DNA of 64,000 bases from Bog-473 sp963779735 (GCA_963779735.1 CAVZZJ010000004.1:744001-808000); one strand, 5' to 3'; numbered from the stretch's first letter, positions 1 to 9,824 are shown. Translations and numbers: made by a program. The notes: generated by a model from the sequence alone, not told the origin.

Positions 1-78
1 CAGTGCGCGCACGTTGCCCTGCGGGAAGACCTTGACCAGGTCGCGCGCCTCCACGGCATAGGGAGAATTACCGCTCAT
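1..78 (-). CDS. ABC transporter ATP-binding protein, N-terminal fragment
   Basis: Only the first 26 codons lie in the window; the gene runs off the left edge. The peptide starts MSGNSPYAVEARDLVKVF and continues to GNVRAL, the usual opening beta strands of an ABC ATPase just before Walker A. The style resembles daunorubicin/multidrug-type exporters (DrrA-like), but Walker A is outside the window, so the subfamily is a guess. It is divergent from a MarR regulator 32 bp away, which suggests local control of an efflux system. Confidence 0.7.
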   Translation of the reverse strand, partial: MSGNSPYAVEARDLVKVFPQGNVRAL

Positions 79-87
79 TTCCAAAGA

Positions 88-104
88 AACTTAGTGATAA
101 AGTT
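88..104. promoter_or_regulatory. Inverted repeat between divergent ABC and MarR genes
   Basis: AACTT (88-92) and AAGTT (100-104) form an inverted repeat with a 7-base spacer, flanked by GAAAC and GTTTC-like half sites. The 32-bp gap between the two divergent start codons is AT-rich compared with its surroundings. The placement fits a MarR operator controlling both genes. That role is inferred from position and symmetry only. Confidence 0.45.
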
Positions 105-110
105 GTTTCC

Positions 111-623
111 GTGTCAAGGCAATGGACCCGCTCCGATCTGATCGCCCAGCTCCGTTCGGAGATCGTCGGGTATTTCGGGGCGGCGAGCGACTTCGACGAG
201 CGGGTGGCCAAGAGGTTCAAGCTAAACCGGAACGACATCCGCTGTCTGGAGCTTCTAGGACGCCGCGGGTCGATGACGGCCGGCCAGCTCTCCGACGAGA
301 GCGGGCTGAGCACGGGCGCGGTGACCTTCCTGCTCGACCGGCTCGAGGAGGCCGGCATGGTGAAGCGGCGCCGGGACACCGATGACCGCCGCCGGGTGTG
401 GGTGGAGGTGGTGCCCGCGGCCTACAAGCGCCTGCTCCATGCGCAACAGCCCCTCATTGAGGAGATGAAGGAGGTCACCCAGCGTTTCAAGGCGGAGGAG
501 CTGGCGATCGTGCGTGACTACATGCGGGAGGCCAAGGAGGTCTTCCAGCGTCAGATATCCGCGGCGCCGCAGCGCCAGGAGCAGCTCCATGGGGACCGCG
601 CACAGCCGCGTCGGGACCAGTGA
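111..623 (+). CDS. MarR family transcriptional regulator
   Basis: 170-aa protein with a winged-helix core. Residues about 40-100 contain the helix-turn-helix (MTAGQLSDESGLSTGAVTF, then LDRLEEAGMVKRRRD) and the basic wing DTDDRRRVWVEV typical of MarR. Long helices at both ends suit dimerisation. The start is GTG at 111, directly after the inverted repeat. The gene is divergent from an ABC ATPase, so it probably represses that transporter and itself; the ligand cannot be told from sequence. Confidence 0.85.
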   Translation: MSRQWTRSDLIAQLRSEIVGYFGAASDFDERVAKRFKLNRNDIRCLELLGRRGSMTAGQLSDESGLSTGAVTFLLDRLEEAGMVKRRRDTDDRRRVWVEVVPAAYKRLLHAQQPLIEEMKEVTQRFKAEELAIVRDYMREAKEVFQRQISAAPQRQEQLHGDRAQPRRDQ

Positions 624-736
624 GGGTGGTCGGCGGCCGGTAGGCTGTGGCGGTCCGGCCCCGGCAGGGGCCGGAATCGTTCACCCACTTGACCGCCGCA
701 CCCACGCGGCTTGCCATGCCAGGGCAAGGAGGCTCC

Positions 737-3540
737 ATGCCGTACGTCTTCGACTTCGACCACCGACACGCACGCCCGCCGATGGAGCTCAAGGACCTCC
801 TCGGCGGCAAGGGCGCCAACCTGGCCGAAATGACGTCGGTGCTGAAGCTCCCTGTCCCCCCGGGTTCACCATCTCCACCGATGCCTGCCGGGACTACATG
901 GCCGGTGGGTGGCCGAGAAGCCTCGAGGCCGAGGTGGCCGCCGCCCGCACCCGCCTGGAGGCGGCCATGGGCAAGGTGATCGGCGACGCCGACGATCCCT
1001 TGCTGGTCTCCGTGCGCTCCGGGGCCAAGTTCTCCATGCCCGGCATGATGGACACCGTCTTGAACCTGGGGCTCAACGACCGATCCGTCGAGGGCCTGGG
1101 CAAGCAGACCGGGGACGAGCGGTTCGCCTTCGACTCGTACCGCCGTTTCATCGCCATGTACGGCCGGATCGTGCTCGAGCTCCCGGGCGAGGAGTTCGAC
1201 GCCCTCTTCGACGCGGCCAAGGAGCTGGCCGGGACCACGTCGGACGCCAAGGTGCCGACCGAGCTGCTGCGCTACCTGGTCGACTCCTACCAGCAGATCG
1301 TCGAGCGCCACACCGGCGTGCCGTTCCCCCAGGATCCCGCGGCGCAGCTGCGCGGCGCCATTGAGGCGGTCTTTCGGAGCTGGAACGGTCCCCGTGCCAT
1401 TGCCTACCGCGAGCGCGAGCGCATCGCGCACGACCTGGGCACCGCCGTCAACGTGCAGGCGATGGTGTTCGGCAACCGCGACGACAACTCGGGCACCGGC
1501 GTCGGCTTCACCCGCGACCCGGCCACGGGGGAGAAGGGGGCGTACGGTGACTTCCTGGTCAACGCCCAGGGTGAGGACGTGGTGGCCGGCATCCGCAACA
1601 CCGAGCCCATCTCCGAGCTGCAGAAGCAGTTTCCCCGGGTCTACCGCGAACTGTTGGACATCTTCGCCCGCCTTGAGGGCCACTACCACGACATGTGCGA
1701 CACCGAGTTCACCATTGAGCAGGGCAAGCTCTGGATGCTCCAGACCCGGGTGGGCAAGCGCACCGGTGCCGCCGCCCTGAAGATGGCGGTCGACATGCAA
1801 CGCGCCAGCGACCTCGGGATCTCCAAGGCCGAAGCCGTGTCACGGATCACCGAGGACCACCTCGACGCGGTCCTCCATCCGCAGTTCGCCGGCTCGGGCT
1901 ACACAGTGTGGGCCAAGGGCCTCGGCGCCAGCCCCGGGGCGGCCGTCGGGCGCATCTACTTCACCGCCGACGATGCCGCGGCGGCGGCGGGCCGCGGGGA
2001 GAAGGTTGTTCTGGTGCGCAGCGAGACCTCGCCCGAGGACGTGCACGGCATGTTGGCGTCCGAGGGGATCCTGACCGCCCGCGGCGGGCTGGTCAGCCAC
2101 GCGGCGGTCGTGGCCCGGGGCTGGGGGAAGCCGGCCGTGGTCGGCGCCGAGGCCCTGCGCCTCTCCGACCGCGCGGTGACCGTCGGCGACATCACCTTGG
2201 AGGAGGGCGACTGGGTGTCGCTCGACGGAGGGGCCGGCATCGTGGTGGCGGGGCAGGTGCCCCTCACGGCCGCCTCGCCCCCTCCCGCCTTCACCACCGT
2301 GCTCGCGTGGGCGGACGCCATCCGCAAAGGCCATCTGGCCGTGCGGGCCAACGCCGACACGGGGGAGGACGCCGCCAACGCCCGCTCGCTCGGGGCCGAG
2401 GGCATCGGCCTGTGCCGGACCGAGCACATGTTCTTGGGTGAGGACCGCCTACCTGTCGTGCGCCGGATGATCCTGGCCGACACGCCGGCGGACGAAGCCG
2501 CCGCGCTGGAGCAGCTGCGCCAGGTCCAGCGGGAGGACTTCATCGCCATTCTGGCCGCCATGGACGGGCTGCCGGTCACCGTCCGCCTGCTGGACCCCCC
2601 GCTGCACGAGTTCCTGCCCAGCACCGAGGAGATGGCGATCAAGGACGCCACCGTCGGCCTCAGCCCCGAGGAGCGCCGGCTCTACGCCGCCGCCCTGTCG
2701 TGGAAGGAGTCCAACCCCATGCTGGGCACCCGCGGGGTGCGCCTCGGCGTGGTCAAGCCCGGGCTCTACGCCATGCAGGTGCGCGCCCTCATGGAGGCGG
2801 CCCGCCAGCGGGTGGTCGACGGCGGTCATCCGATCGTCGAGATCATGATCCCCCTGACGGTCAGCCGGGAGGAGTTGGCCCTGGCCCGCAGCTGGGTCGA
2901 GGGGGCGGTGGCCGAGGTCGCAGCCGAACCCGCGCCGCGCCCGTCGAAGGGTGTGGCGAAGGAGCAGGTCAAGCCGGGCAAGCTGGATGTGACGATCGGC
3001 ACCATGATTGAGACGCCCCGCGCCGCCCTGCGGGCGGGCGAGATCGCCGAGGTGGCCGAGTTCTTCTCCTTCGGCACCAACGACCTGACGCAGATGACCT
3101 TCGGATTCAGCCGGGACGACGTCGAGGGGCGGATGATGGGGGCCTACCTGGAGCTCGGGCTCCTGCCGCGGAACCCCTTCGACGTGGTGGACGCCGACGG
3201 GGTGGGCGAGCTGGTGCGCCTCGGCACCGAGCGAGGGCGATCCATCCGACCGTCGCTCAAGGTCGGCGTCTGCGGCGAGCACGGCGGGGATCCCGAGTCG
3301 ATCGCCCTGTTCTTCGACGCCGGGCTCGACTACGTGAGCTGTTCCCCGTTCCGGGTGCCCGTGGCCCGGTTGGCCGCCGCCCAGGCCGTCCTGTCGGGGA
3401 CGCCACCGGCCCCCAAGACGGCCGTGTCCGCCAAGAAGGCGGTGTCCACCAAGAACGCGGTTTCCCCGAAGAAGGCGGTGTCCACCAAGAAGGCGGCGTC
3501 CGGCAAGAAGTCGGGCCAGAAGGCCTCCAAGCCGAGCTGA
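737..3540 (+). CDS. ppdK: Pyruvate, phosphate dikinase (one apparent frameshift)
   Basis: Interconverts pyruvate + ATP + Pi and PEP + AMP + PPi. The start is ATG 737 behind AAGGAGG. The opening LKDLLGGKGANLAEM is read in one frame up to LKLPVPPG; from FTISTDACRDYM onward the reading frame is different. One base is missing in the C-run near 861-866, since a seventh C restores continuity. Downstream are the ATP-grasp region, the phosphohistidine domain (TARGGLVSHAAVVARG, His about residue 454) and the PEP/pyruvate barrel with GTMIETPRAAL, FFSFGTNDLTQM and GVCGEHGG (Cys about 845). The last 30 or so residues form a Lys/Ala/Ser tail not usual in the family. The frameshift may be an assembly error or a real lesion. 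Confidence 0.9.
3415..3516 (+). repeat. 18-bp coding repeat giving KKAVSx tail of PPDK
   Basis: About five imperfect 18-bp units encode K(K/T/N)A(V/A)S(A/T/P/G), followed by a KKSGQKASKPS end. The tail resembles lysine-rich histone-H1-like tails found at the ends of some actinobacterial proteins. It lies after the last conserved PPDK residues. Confidence 0.8.
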
Positions 3541-3595
3541 CGCCGCCGGCCGCCGGCCGGGACCAGCGGGGACGGCGGCGCGGTACCGTCAACAC

Positions 3596-5513
3596 ATGGG
3601 CATACCCGACGAGGACGTGGCCCAGGTGCGGGCCGCTACCGACATCGTGGCGCTCATCGGCGAGCATGCCGCGCTCGAAGCGGGTTGGACGCCGCTGGAC
3701 CGGGCTCTGCCCGTTTCACACGGAGAAGAGCCCCTCGTTCAGCGTCAACGCCGAGGAGGGCTTCTACTACTGCTTCGGCTGCCAGGCATCGGGTGACGCC
3801 ATCACCTTCGTGAGGGCGATGGAGCACCTCGACTTCGTCGACGCCGTGCGGCTCCTGGCCGATCGGGCGGGCGTGGCGCTGCACGAGGATGCCGAGGTCG
3901 GCAAGGACCGCAAACGCCGGGCCGATCTGCTTGACGCCATGGAGCGGGCGGTCGTCTGGTACAACGAGCGCTTGTTGCGCGCGCCCGATGCCGGCCGGGC
4001 GCGGGACTACCTGCGCTCGCGGGGCTACGACGGGGAGGTCGTCCGTCACTTCCGGCTGGGATGGGCGCCGGACGAGTGGGATGCCCTGAGCAGCGCCCTC
4101 AAGCTCTCGGAGCGGGTGTTGACCGACTCGGGGCTGGGCTTCATCAACCGGAGGGGACGGGCGCAGGACGCATTTCGGGCCCGCGTCCTGTTCCCGATCT
4201 GCGACCCATCGGGACGACCGGTGGCCCTGGGCGGTCGGATCCTCCCGCCGCGGCCGGGCGGTCCCCCGGCGGCGCGTCCCGAGCCCAAGTACAAGAACTC
4301 CCAGGAGACGGCCATCTACTCCAAACGCCGGACGCTGTACGCCCTGAACTGGGCCAAGCAGGACGTGATCGCACGGGGGGAGGTGGTGGTGTGCGAGGGC
4401 TACACCGACGTCATCGGCTTCTTCCAGGCCGGCGTGCCACGGGCAGTGGCCACGTGCGGCACCTCCCTGGCCGAGGAGCACTTCACCTTGCTGCGTAACT
4501 TCGCCCGTCGCATCGTGCTGGCCTACGATGCCGACGGGGCGGGTCAGAGCGCAACGTCGCGCGTCTACGAGTGGGAGCGCCGCCACGAGGTCGACGTCGT
4601 GGTCGCGGACCTGCCCAGCGGGAGCGACCCCGGGGACCTCGCCCGCAGCGATCCGGCCACCTTGGCCCGCGCCGTGGCCGAGGCCCGGCCCTTCCTACAG
4701 TTCCGGGTGGACCGCATCCTGGGCGCGGGAGATCTGACCACCGCCGAGGGCCGCGCCCGCGCCGCGGAGTCCGCCCTGCGCGCCGTGGCCGAACACCCCG
4801 ACGACCTGGTCCGTGACCAGTACGTCATGCAGCTCTCGGACCGCTGCCGGCTCGACGCCACCCGATTGCGGGAGCGGCTGGAGCACCTGCGTGCGCATCC
4901 CACGGGCGATACGACCGCGCCGCGGTCGCGATCCGCTCACGATTCGCCGAACGGCCGGGACGCCCACGGAGATCCCGGCGAGCTCCGGGATCCCGACGAG
5001 GGGGAGGGCGCAGAGTGGGAGGACGGGCTCGCGGCGTCGCAGGCCTCGGTACAGCGGGCCGGCCCGGGGCTCGAGGCGTTGAAATTGGCAGTGCATCGCC
5101 CCGAAGAGGCGGCCGACAGGCTGCAGGCGGTGCTGTTCAGCGACCCGTTGCAGCGTGAAGCCTTCACGGCATTGGTGCAGCACGACGACCTCCATGACGC
5201 CATCGCCTCGTCGTCACCCGAGGTGGCAGGGCTGCTGCGCCGGATCACGGTGGAGGAGCCACTGGCCGGCGATCCCGCGTTCGGGGATCCCGTCGACCTG
5301 GTGGTGGGGGTTCTCCTGCGCGAGGCGGTGAGGCGGGCGCTGTCCGAAGTGGAGAAGGAATCTCGCGGCCTGGAAGAGCAGTGGAAGGCAGGTGCGGCGT
5401 TGACCGCTCAGGTACGGCGCTGGCTGGCCGAACTGGAAGATCCGGACGCTGCGCGCAGCGCGGCCGAGCGGTTGGTAGCGTGGCTTATGGCGCGGGAGTC
5501 GAAAGAGGGATGA
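3596..5513 (+). CDS. dnaG: DNA primase (one apparent frameshift)
   Basis: Makes RNA primers for replication. The start is ATG 3596 (MGIPDEDVAQVRAATDIVALIGEHAAL). The natural continuation KRVGRRWTGLCPFHTEKSPS is in the next frame: one extra G near 3677 breaks the frame 27 codons in. The rest is intact: CHC2 zinc finger (CPFH, then CFGC), TOPRIM domain with VVVCEGYTDVIGFFQAG (about residue 265) and VLAYDADGAGQSA, and a C-terminal helicase-binding region. About 638 aa when corrected, normal for the family. It sits 10 bp before rpoD, the classic dnaG-rpoD arrangement. Because the gene is essential, a sequencing or assembly indel is the likeliest reason for the break. Confidence 0.92.
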
Positions 5514-5523
5514 CCAGTCAGGA

Positions 5524-6891
5524 ATGGTGCGGGTGAACGACGACTCGGCATTCGCAGTCGACGACGCACCCGAGGCTACGCCCGCCAAGAGACGGTCGGT
5601 GCTCAAGGCGGTGAAATGCGACCCGCTGCCCGTCGGGGTGTCGCAGGTCGATTTCGATGCCGCGCTGGCTGCCGGCAGGAAGAAGGGTCACCTCACCCAG
5701 GACGAGCTCATCGATGCACTGCATAACGTCGAGCTGACTCCCGAGGTGCTGGGCGCGCTGCTGGCCCGAATCAACGCCGAAGGTGTCGCCCTGGTCGAAG
5801 ACGACGTGGAGGAGCTGACCCAGGAAGTCGAGGAGGCTGATCCGTCCCCGGCCCCGTCCCGAGCGACGGCCAACGGCCAAAAGGGGACACGGCGCAAGGC
5901 GAACGGCAAGCGGCCGGCCGCTCCGACCACCGAGTCCTCGGGCAGCGCGGAGGACCCCGTGCACACCTACCTCAAGGAGATCGGTCGGGTACCTCTGCTC
6001 AATGCCGCGCTCGAGGTGGAGATCGCGCAGGCCATTGAGGTGGGGAACGAGGCCGCCGCCAAGTGCGCCGCGCACGAACTGGCCGAGCGGGGAGAGGGAC
6101 CCGCGTCAGACCTGTTGAAGGGCACCGAGCTGAGCCGCAACCGCCGCCTGGCGCGCCAGGGCCAGAGGGCCAAGGACGGGCTCATCGAAGCCAACCTGCG
6201 CCTGGTGGTCTCCATCGCCAAGCGCTACCGCAACAGGGGCCTGGCTTTCCTCGACCTGATTCAGGAGGGCAATCTCGGCCTGATGCGTGCGGTCGACAAA
6301 TTCGACCACACGAAGGGGTTCAAGTTCTCCACCTACGCGACCTGGTGGATCCGCCAGGCCATCACCCGGGCGATCGCCGACCAGGCCCGCACAATCCGCA
6401 TCCCCGTCCACATGGTGGAAACGATCAACAAGGTGGTCTGGGCGCAACGACAACTGCTGCAGGAGCTAGGGAGGGAGCCCACGATTGAGGAAGTCTCGCA
6501 TCGGGTCGAGTTCCCCATCGACCGGATCAGGGAGATCCTGCGCATCAACCAGGACACGGTCTCCCTCGAACAGCCGGTGGGCGACGAGGACGACTTCAAT
6601 CTCTCGGATCTCATAGAGGACCGGGGTGCGGTCGTCCCCGACGACGCGGCCACGCGGTCTCTCCTCGACGTCGCTGTGCGCGAGGCGCTCGCGCACCTCT
6701 CCGAGCGGGAGCAGGACGTGGTGCGCCTCCGCTTCGGGCTCGACGATGGGAAGATCCGAACGCTCGAAGAGGTGGGCAAGGAGTTCGGCGTCACCCGTGA
6801 GCGGGTGCGCCAGATTGAGTCAAAGACACTGGCCAAGCTGCGCCGCCCCGATGCGGCCCACCTGCTCCGCGACTACCTCGAAGAGTCCTAA
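5524..6891 (+). CDS. rpoD: Primary sigma-70 factor
   Basis: 455 aa. A variable N-terminal region (about 1-140, with an Ala/Lys/Pro-rich linker) precedes region 1.2 (DPVHTYLKEIGRVPLL), region 2 with the core-binding and -10 recognition block LAFLDLIQEGNLGLMRAVDK and STYATWWIRQAITRAI, region 3, and region 4.2 (VTRERVRQIESKTLAKLR). Full domain content and the position after dnaG mark it as the housekeeping sigma (SigA/HrdB type). It is 10 bp downstream of dnaG and likely cotranscribed. Confidence 0.96.
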   Translation: MVRVNDDSAFAVDDAPEATPAKRRSVLKAVKCDPLPVGVSQVDFDAALAAGRKKGHLTQDELIDALHNVELTPEVLGALLARINAEGVALVEDDVEELTQEVEEADPSPAPSRATANGQKGTRRKANGKRPAAPTTESSGSAEDPVHTYLKEIGRVPLLNAALEVEIAQAIEVGNEAAAKCAAHELAERGEGPASDLLKGTELSRNRRLARQGQRAKDGLIEANLRLVVSIAKRYRNRGLAFLDLIQEGNLGLMRAVDKFDHTKGFKFSTYATWWIRQAITRAIADQARTIRIPVHMVETINKVVWAQRQLLQELGREPTIEEVSHRVEFPIDRIREILRINQDTVSLEQPVGDEDDFNLSDLIEDRGAVVPDDAATRSLLDVAVREALAHLSEREQDVVRLRFGLDDGKIRTLEEVGKEFGVTRERVRQIESKTLAKLRRPDAAHLLRDYLEES

Positions 6892-6964
6892 GCCACCAGG
6901 GAAGCCACCCCTCGACCTCGGTCCGGCGCACCACTGATATCGTTCGGGCCGGCAATGCGCTCCT

Positions 6965-7036
<72 letters not shown>

Positions 7037-7041
7037 CTTTC

Positions 7042-7064
7042 GGCCTCGTAGGCCCCTTCTTCTA
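7042..7064 (+). terminator. Possible terminator after tRNA-Asn
   Basis: A short hairpin GGCCT-CGT-AGGCC (7042-7054) is followed by a pyrimidine-rich CCTTCTTCT tract. Weak by length, but well placed just 3' of the tRNA. Confidence 0.4.
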
Positions 7065-7107
7065 CGTCGAAGGACCGCACCTGATGTGGGCTTGGGGTCC
7101 GCGCGAC

Positions 7108-7617
7108 CTATGACGCGAGCCCAGACCTGAGCGCGGCAACATCGTGCGCGGTGAATCTGTGGCTGTATCCATTGCGATACGACATTCCGACTATCGCTTT
7201 GCCCCTGCAGATGGACGGCACGGCCAGGTGCCATGACGAGTCGGACCGATCCCACTTGGCGGTTGGAAGGCCGTCGTCGAGCGCACGTTGGGCGACGTCG
7301 GGCAACGGGTCGTATCCCACCCCCAGCACGTCGGGGCATTGCCGAGGAGCCGGATCGGGGGAGGACGAATCCTTCCAGGAACTGAGTACCTCAACGTTGG
7401 CCACAGCCTTGTCGACGGCGGACGCGAGTCGTGATGGGTGAGGTGACTGCTCGGCCCCGACGCCGAGCCGAAGCTCAATGATCAGGTTACCGCCTTCTAT
7501 CTCTTGGAACTCGGCGTGCGCCGGTAGCCCAACAGCGGACTCCACGTCGGAACAAGCAATATCTACGGCATGGGCTGCATCGGGCGTGGCGATACGGAGC
7601 ATACTCTCAGCGGTCAT
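7108..7617 (-). CDS. Hypothetical protein
   Basis: 169 aa, no family recognised. A very good GGAGG site lies 5 bases before ATG 7617, which supports a real gene. The protein is soluble with no membrane segment. It has mixed alpha/beta composition and ends in a short segment with KAIVGMSYRNGYSHRF. It is transcribed toward tRNA-Asn. Upstream is a 9-bp-arm palindrome that could be its operator. Confidence 0.55.
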   Translation of the reverse strand: MTAESMLRIATPDAAHAVDIACSDVESAVGLPAHAEFQEIEGGNLIIELRLGVGAEQSPHPSRLASAVDKAVANVEVLSSWKDSSSPDPAPRQCPDVLGVGYDPLPDVAQRALDDGLPTAKWDRSDSSWHLAVPSICRGKAIVGMSYRNGYSHRFTAHDVAALRSGLAS

Positions 7618-7631
7618 TGCACCTCCATTGT

Positions 7632-7657
7632 GAACCGCACTCTGACCGGTGCGGTTC
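7632..7657. promoter_or_regulatory. Inverted repeat upstream of hypothetical gene
   Basis: GAACCGCAC (7632-7640) and GTGCGGTTC (7649-7657) form a perfect 9-bp inverted repeat with an 8-base loop. It ends 15 bp upstream of the ATG at 7617. It could be a regulator site, or an RNA hairpin in the leader of the minus-strand gene. Confidence 0.4.
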
Positions 7658-7868
7658 GGGGACTACCTTCAACATATGGGGTGTAGGTAAACGGACTGCG
7701 ATCTCAGTGTTGCGATTGCCTAAGATCTTGGTGACGTGTTTACGCCCTGAGGGGAACTCCCGACTCCGGGCAAGCCATTGTGGATGGATCGCTTCCAGGC
7801 CCGATCACACGTTGCTCGGGGACGCAGATAGAGCCGGCAGAGTGAACCCTCCCGTTACAGATACGGCA

Positions 7869-8057
7869 TCAAGTCTTTTTGGCTGCCCGTTCGAGGTTTT
7901 CGACGGACTTTTCAACCGGCCAGGTCACGCGGGAGTGGAACTCTTCGGTGGCATTTGACCAGTCGCAGTAGTTCGTGACGTCGGTCTCGGTTTGCTTGAC
8001 GGAGTCGAGAATCACAGAGCAGTTCTCTGTCCATATCGATGTCGAATGTCTCACCAA
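7869..8057 (-). CDS. Possible small hypothetical protein
   Basis: 62-codon frame from TTG 8057, rich in Thr, Glu and Lys, ending VENLERAAKKT. It shows no recognisable family and no strong ribosome site. It is the only believable coding frame in the 7658-8144 gap. The rest of that gap shows nothing I can identify. Confidence 0.25.
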   Translation of the reverse strand: MVRHSTSIWTENCSVILDSVKQTETDVTNYCDWSNATEEFHSRVTWPVEKSVENLERAAKKT

Positions 8058-8144
8058 CCTTCGTCACAGGGCGGTCGTTAGGAGCCGCGTCGAGCAGCCT
8101 CCGGCAGTGAGGCTTTTCCGATGCGCGTCGCCGTGCAATGGGCC

Positions 8145-8777
8145 TTACGGCCCGACGGCGTAGGTGATCGTGATCATGCTCACTGCCGAGACTTCTCCTG
8201 GTTCGATCGGAACGGTCGGAGACGAACCCCCCGACGCCGCCATGGCGCGACGTACCGTGGGAACCCCTGGCCGGGCACTGTCCTCTTCCAGTGCCAGAAT
8301 CGCGCCCAATCGGATCCCCGCTGCTTGCGCCAGCTCCAAAGCCTTCTTCTGGGCGTCCTGGACCGCCAGCCGACGTGCCTCACTCTTTAGGGGCTCTGGA
8401 TCTCGGACGCTCAGTTGGATCTCGCGCACCTGGAGCGCATCGCCCGCTGAGGTGCCAACGTTGGCCAGGATCGGGCCGACTGCCTCAATCGGGCTAACGG
8501 TAACTGATAGTTGGTACGTGCCGATCTTGGCGGTCACGCGCTGCTTGCTCTGGTCGTGGAAGTCGTGAACGGAGAGTCCGACGGTCTGTACGTCACACTC
8601 CTCTACATCGGCCTCCCCGATGGCAGCAATAGCCGTCGCAGCCAACTCGGCGCACCTCGCGAGGGCATCGCCGGCGTTATCGGTCATGCAGTTGAGGGCA
8701 ATCTGCAGCCTGCACTGGTCGGGAGCTCCAGTGGCCACTCCCATTCCGACCACGGCGATGAAGGGCTGGTCCGGCAC
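8145..8777 (-). CDS. SIMPL-domain protein (DUF541 family)
   Basis: 210 aa. The opening FIAVVGMGVATGAPDQCRLQ and the middle segment KIGTYQLSVTVSPIEAVGPIL, with SEARRLAVQDAQKKALELAQ later, follow the SIMPL/DUF541 pattern of repeated strands and a long Ala-rich helix. It ends in SMITITYAVGP, the usual closing strand. No signal peptide is visible, unlike many family members that are periplasmic. The start is GTG 8777. The molecular role of the family is poorly defined (oxidative-stress and signalling links are reported). It stands alone between unrelated genes. Confidence 0.75.
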   Translation of the reverse strand: MPDQPFIAVVGMGVATGAPDQCRLQIALNCMTDNAGDALARCAELAATAIAAIGEADVEECDVQTVGLSVHDFHDQSKQRVTAKIGTYQLSVTVSPIEAVGPILANVGTSAGDALQVREIQLSVRDPEPLKSEARRLAVQDAQKKALELAQAAGIRLGAILALEEDSARPGVPTVRRAMAASGGSSPTVPIEPGEVSAVSMITITYAVGP

Positions 8778-8932
8778 CGATTGACCATAGCTCCAAGTGA
8801 TCCCGATCGTTAGCCGACGATGCGAGAAACCTCCTTGAGGTAGGAGGGACAGGAGATGAGTGTTCTCGGATCGCCTCCTAAACCTACGCGACCGCTTTGC
8901 GTACTGTTCGTCGAGAACGATTGGAGGAGCGA

Positions 8933-9325
8933 ATGCCCGCCACCCCCGCAGCCACTGAAGAGGTCATTGCAGCATGCTCGTTCTGCGGCAAATTCAACAC
9001 CGAGGTGAAGACGATCGTGGCCGGACCAGGAGTCTTCATCTGCAACGAGTGCGTCGACCTCTCGGTCACGATCGTTGACGCCACCGCCCATATCACCTCG
9101 GAAGAGTCAGCGCGTCTGCGAGCCCTGGCGCTCGACCAACCAGTTCGAGACATCCTGGACATGCTTCCAGGTCTGGCCCGGAGTGCCTCGCGTGCTGAAG
9201 CCGAGTTGGCTCGCTGGGTCGGACGCCTGCGCGACAAAGGAGCCAGCTGGCAGCAGATCGCCGGCGCCCTGGGTACCAGGGCCGACGATGCTCGGAACCG
9301 CTTCGGCCCAACGCAGCCCGCGTAG
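8933..9325 (+). CDS. Orphan ClpX-type zinc-finger protein
   Basis: 130 aa from ATG 8933 behind GGAGGA. Residues about 11-42 contain CSFCGKFNTEVKTIV...FICNECVDL, the four-cysteine ClpX N-terminal zinc finger that binds substrates and adaptors. No AAA+ ATPase follows. Instead there is a helical segment ending WQQIAGALGTRADDARNRF, which looks like a small helix-turn-helix. It may be a DNA-binding or adaptor protein that borrowed the ClpX finger. The gene is a single unit upstream of an ArsR operon. Confidence 0.7.
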   Translation: MPATPAATEEVIAACSFCGKFNTEVKTIVAGPGVFICNECVDLSVTIVDATAHITSEESARLRALALDQPVRDILDMLPGLARSASRAEAELARWVGRLRDKGASWQQIAGALGTRADDARNRFGPTQPA

Positions 9326-9442
9326 CCCTCGGGCATGCCCGTCGCCGATGATCAAGTCATTGTCGGTCCAGGAAATGTTGCACGCGAGGATTGTGCTCGG
9401 TCGAACAGCACCTGCGGGCAACGCAGAGACTCAAGGAAGTGC

Positions 9443-9478
9443 TTGACTGTAGTGCTCGCAGGTCCATATACTTAAGTA
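9443..9478 (+). promoter_or_regulatory. Promoter and palindromic operator of arsR operon
   Basis: A -35 TTGACT (9443-9448) and a -10 TATACT (9467-9472) are separated by 18 bp. The perfect palindrome TACTTAAGTA (9469-9478) overlaps the -10 and ends one base before ATG 9480. Transcription would start at or within a base or two of the ATG, so the message is probably leaderless. The palindrome is a natural autorepression site. Confidence 0.7.
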
Positions 9479-9479
9479 C

Positions 9480-9824
9480 ATGGTTAACCAAATTATCGAC
9501 CTGGATCGAACCTTCCAGGCGTTGGCGGACAAGAGCAGGCGCACCATGGTGGAACGACTCACGATGGGACCCGCCTCGGTCAGTCAACTGGCAGAGCCCC
9601 TGGCCATGTCCCTTGCGGCCGTCGTCCAGCACGTGCAGGTCCTCGAGGCGTGTGGGGTCGTGAAGACCGAGAAGGTCGGAAGGATACGAACGTGCCGGAT
9701 CGAACGTGCGGCGTTGACCGAGGCCGAGGAGTGGATCGCCGATCGGCGCCGGGGCTGGGAAACCCGCCTGGACCGACTGGGCGACATCCTGAACGAAGTA
9801 GCCACCACCGAGGAGAGACCATGA
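9480..9824 (+). CDS. ArsR-family regulator (SRPBCC-linked type)
   Basis: 114-aa winged helix: LDRTFQALADKSRRTMVERL, recognition segment SVSQLAEPLAMSLAAVVQHVQVLE and wing VVKTEKVGRIRTCRI. No metal-binding cysteine cluster is present, consistent with the non-metal ArsR group that pairs with AHSA1/SRPBCC genes. Its TGA overlaps the next ATG (ATGA). Likely autoregulated through the palindrome in its promoter. Confidence 0.88.
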   Translation: MVNQIIDLDRTFQALADKSRRTMVERLTMGPASVSQLAEPLAMSLAAVVQHVQVLEACGVVKTEKVGRIRTCRIERAALTEAEEWIADRRRGWETRLDRLGDILNEVATTEERP

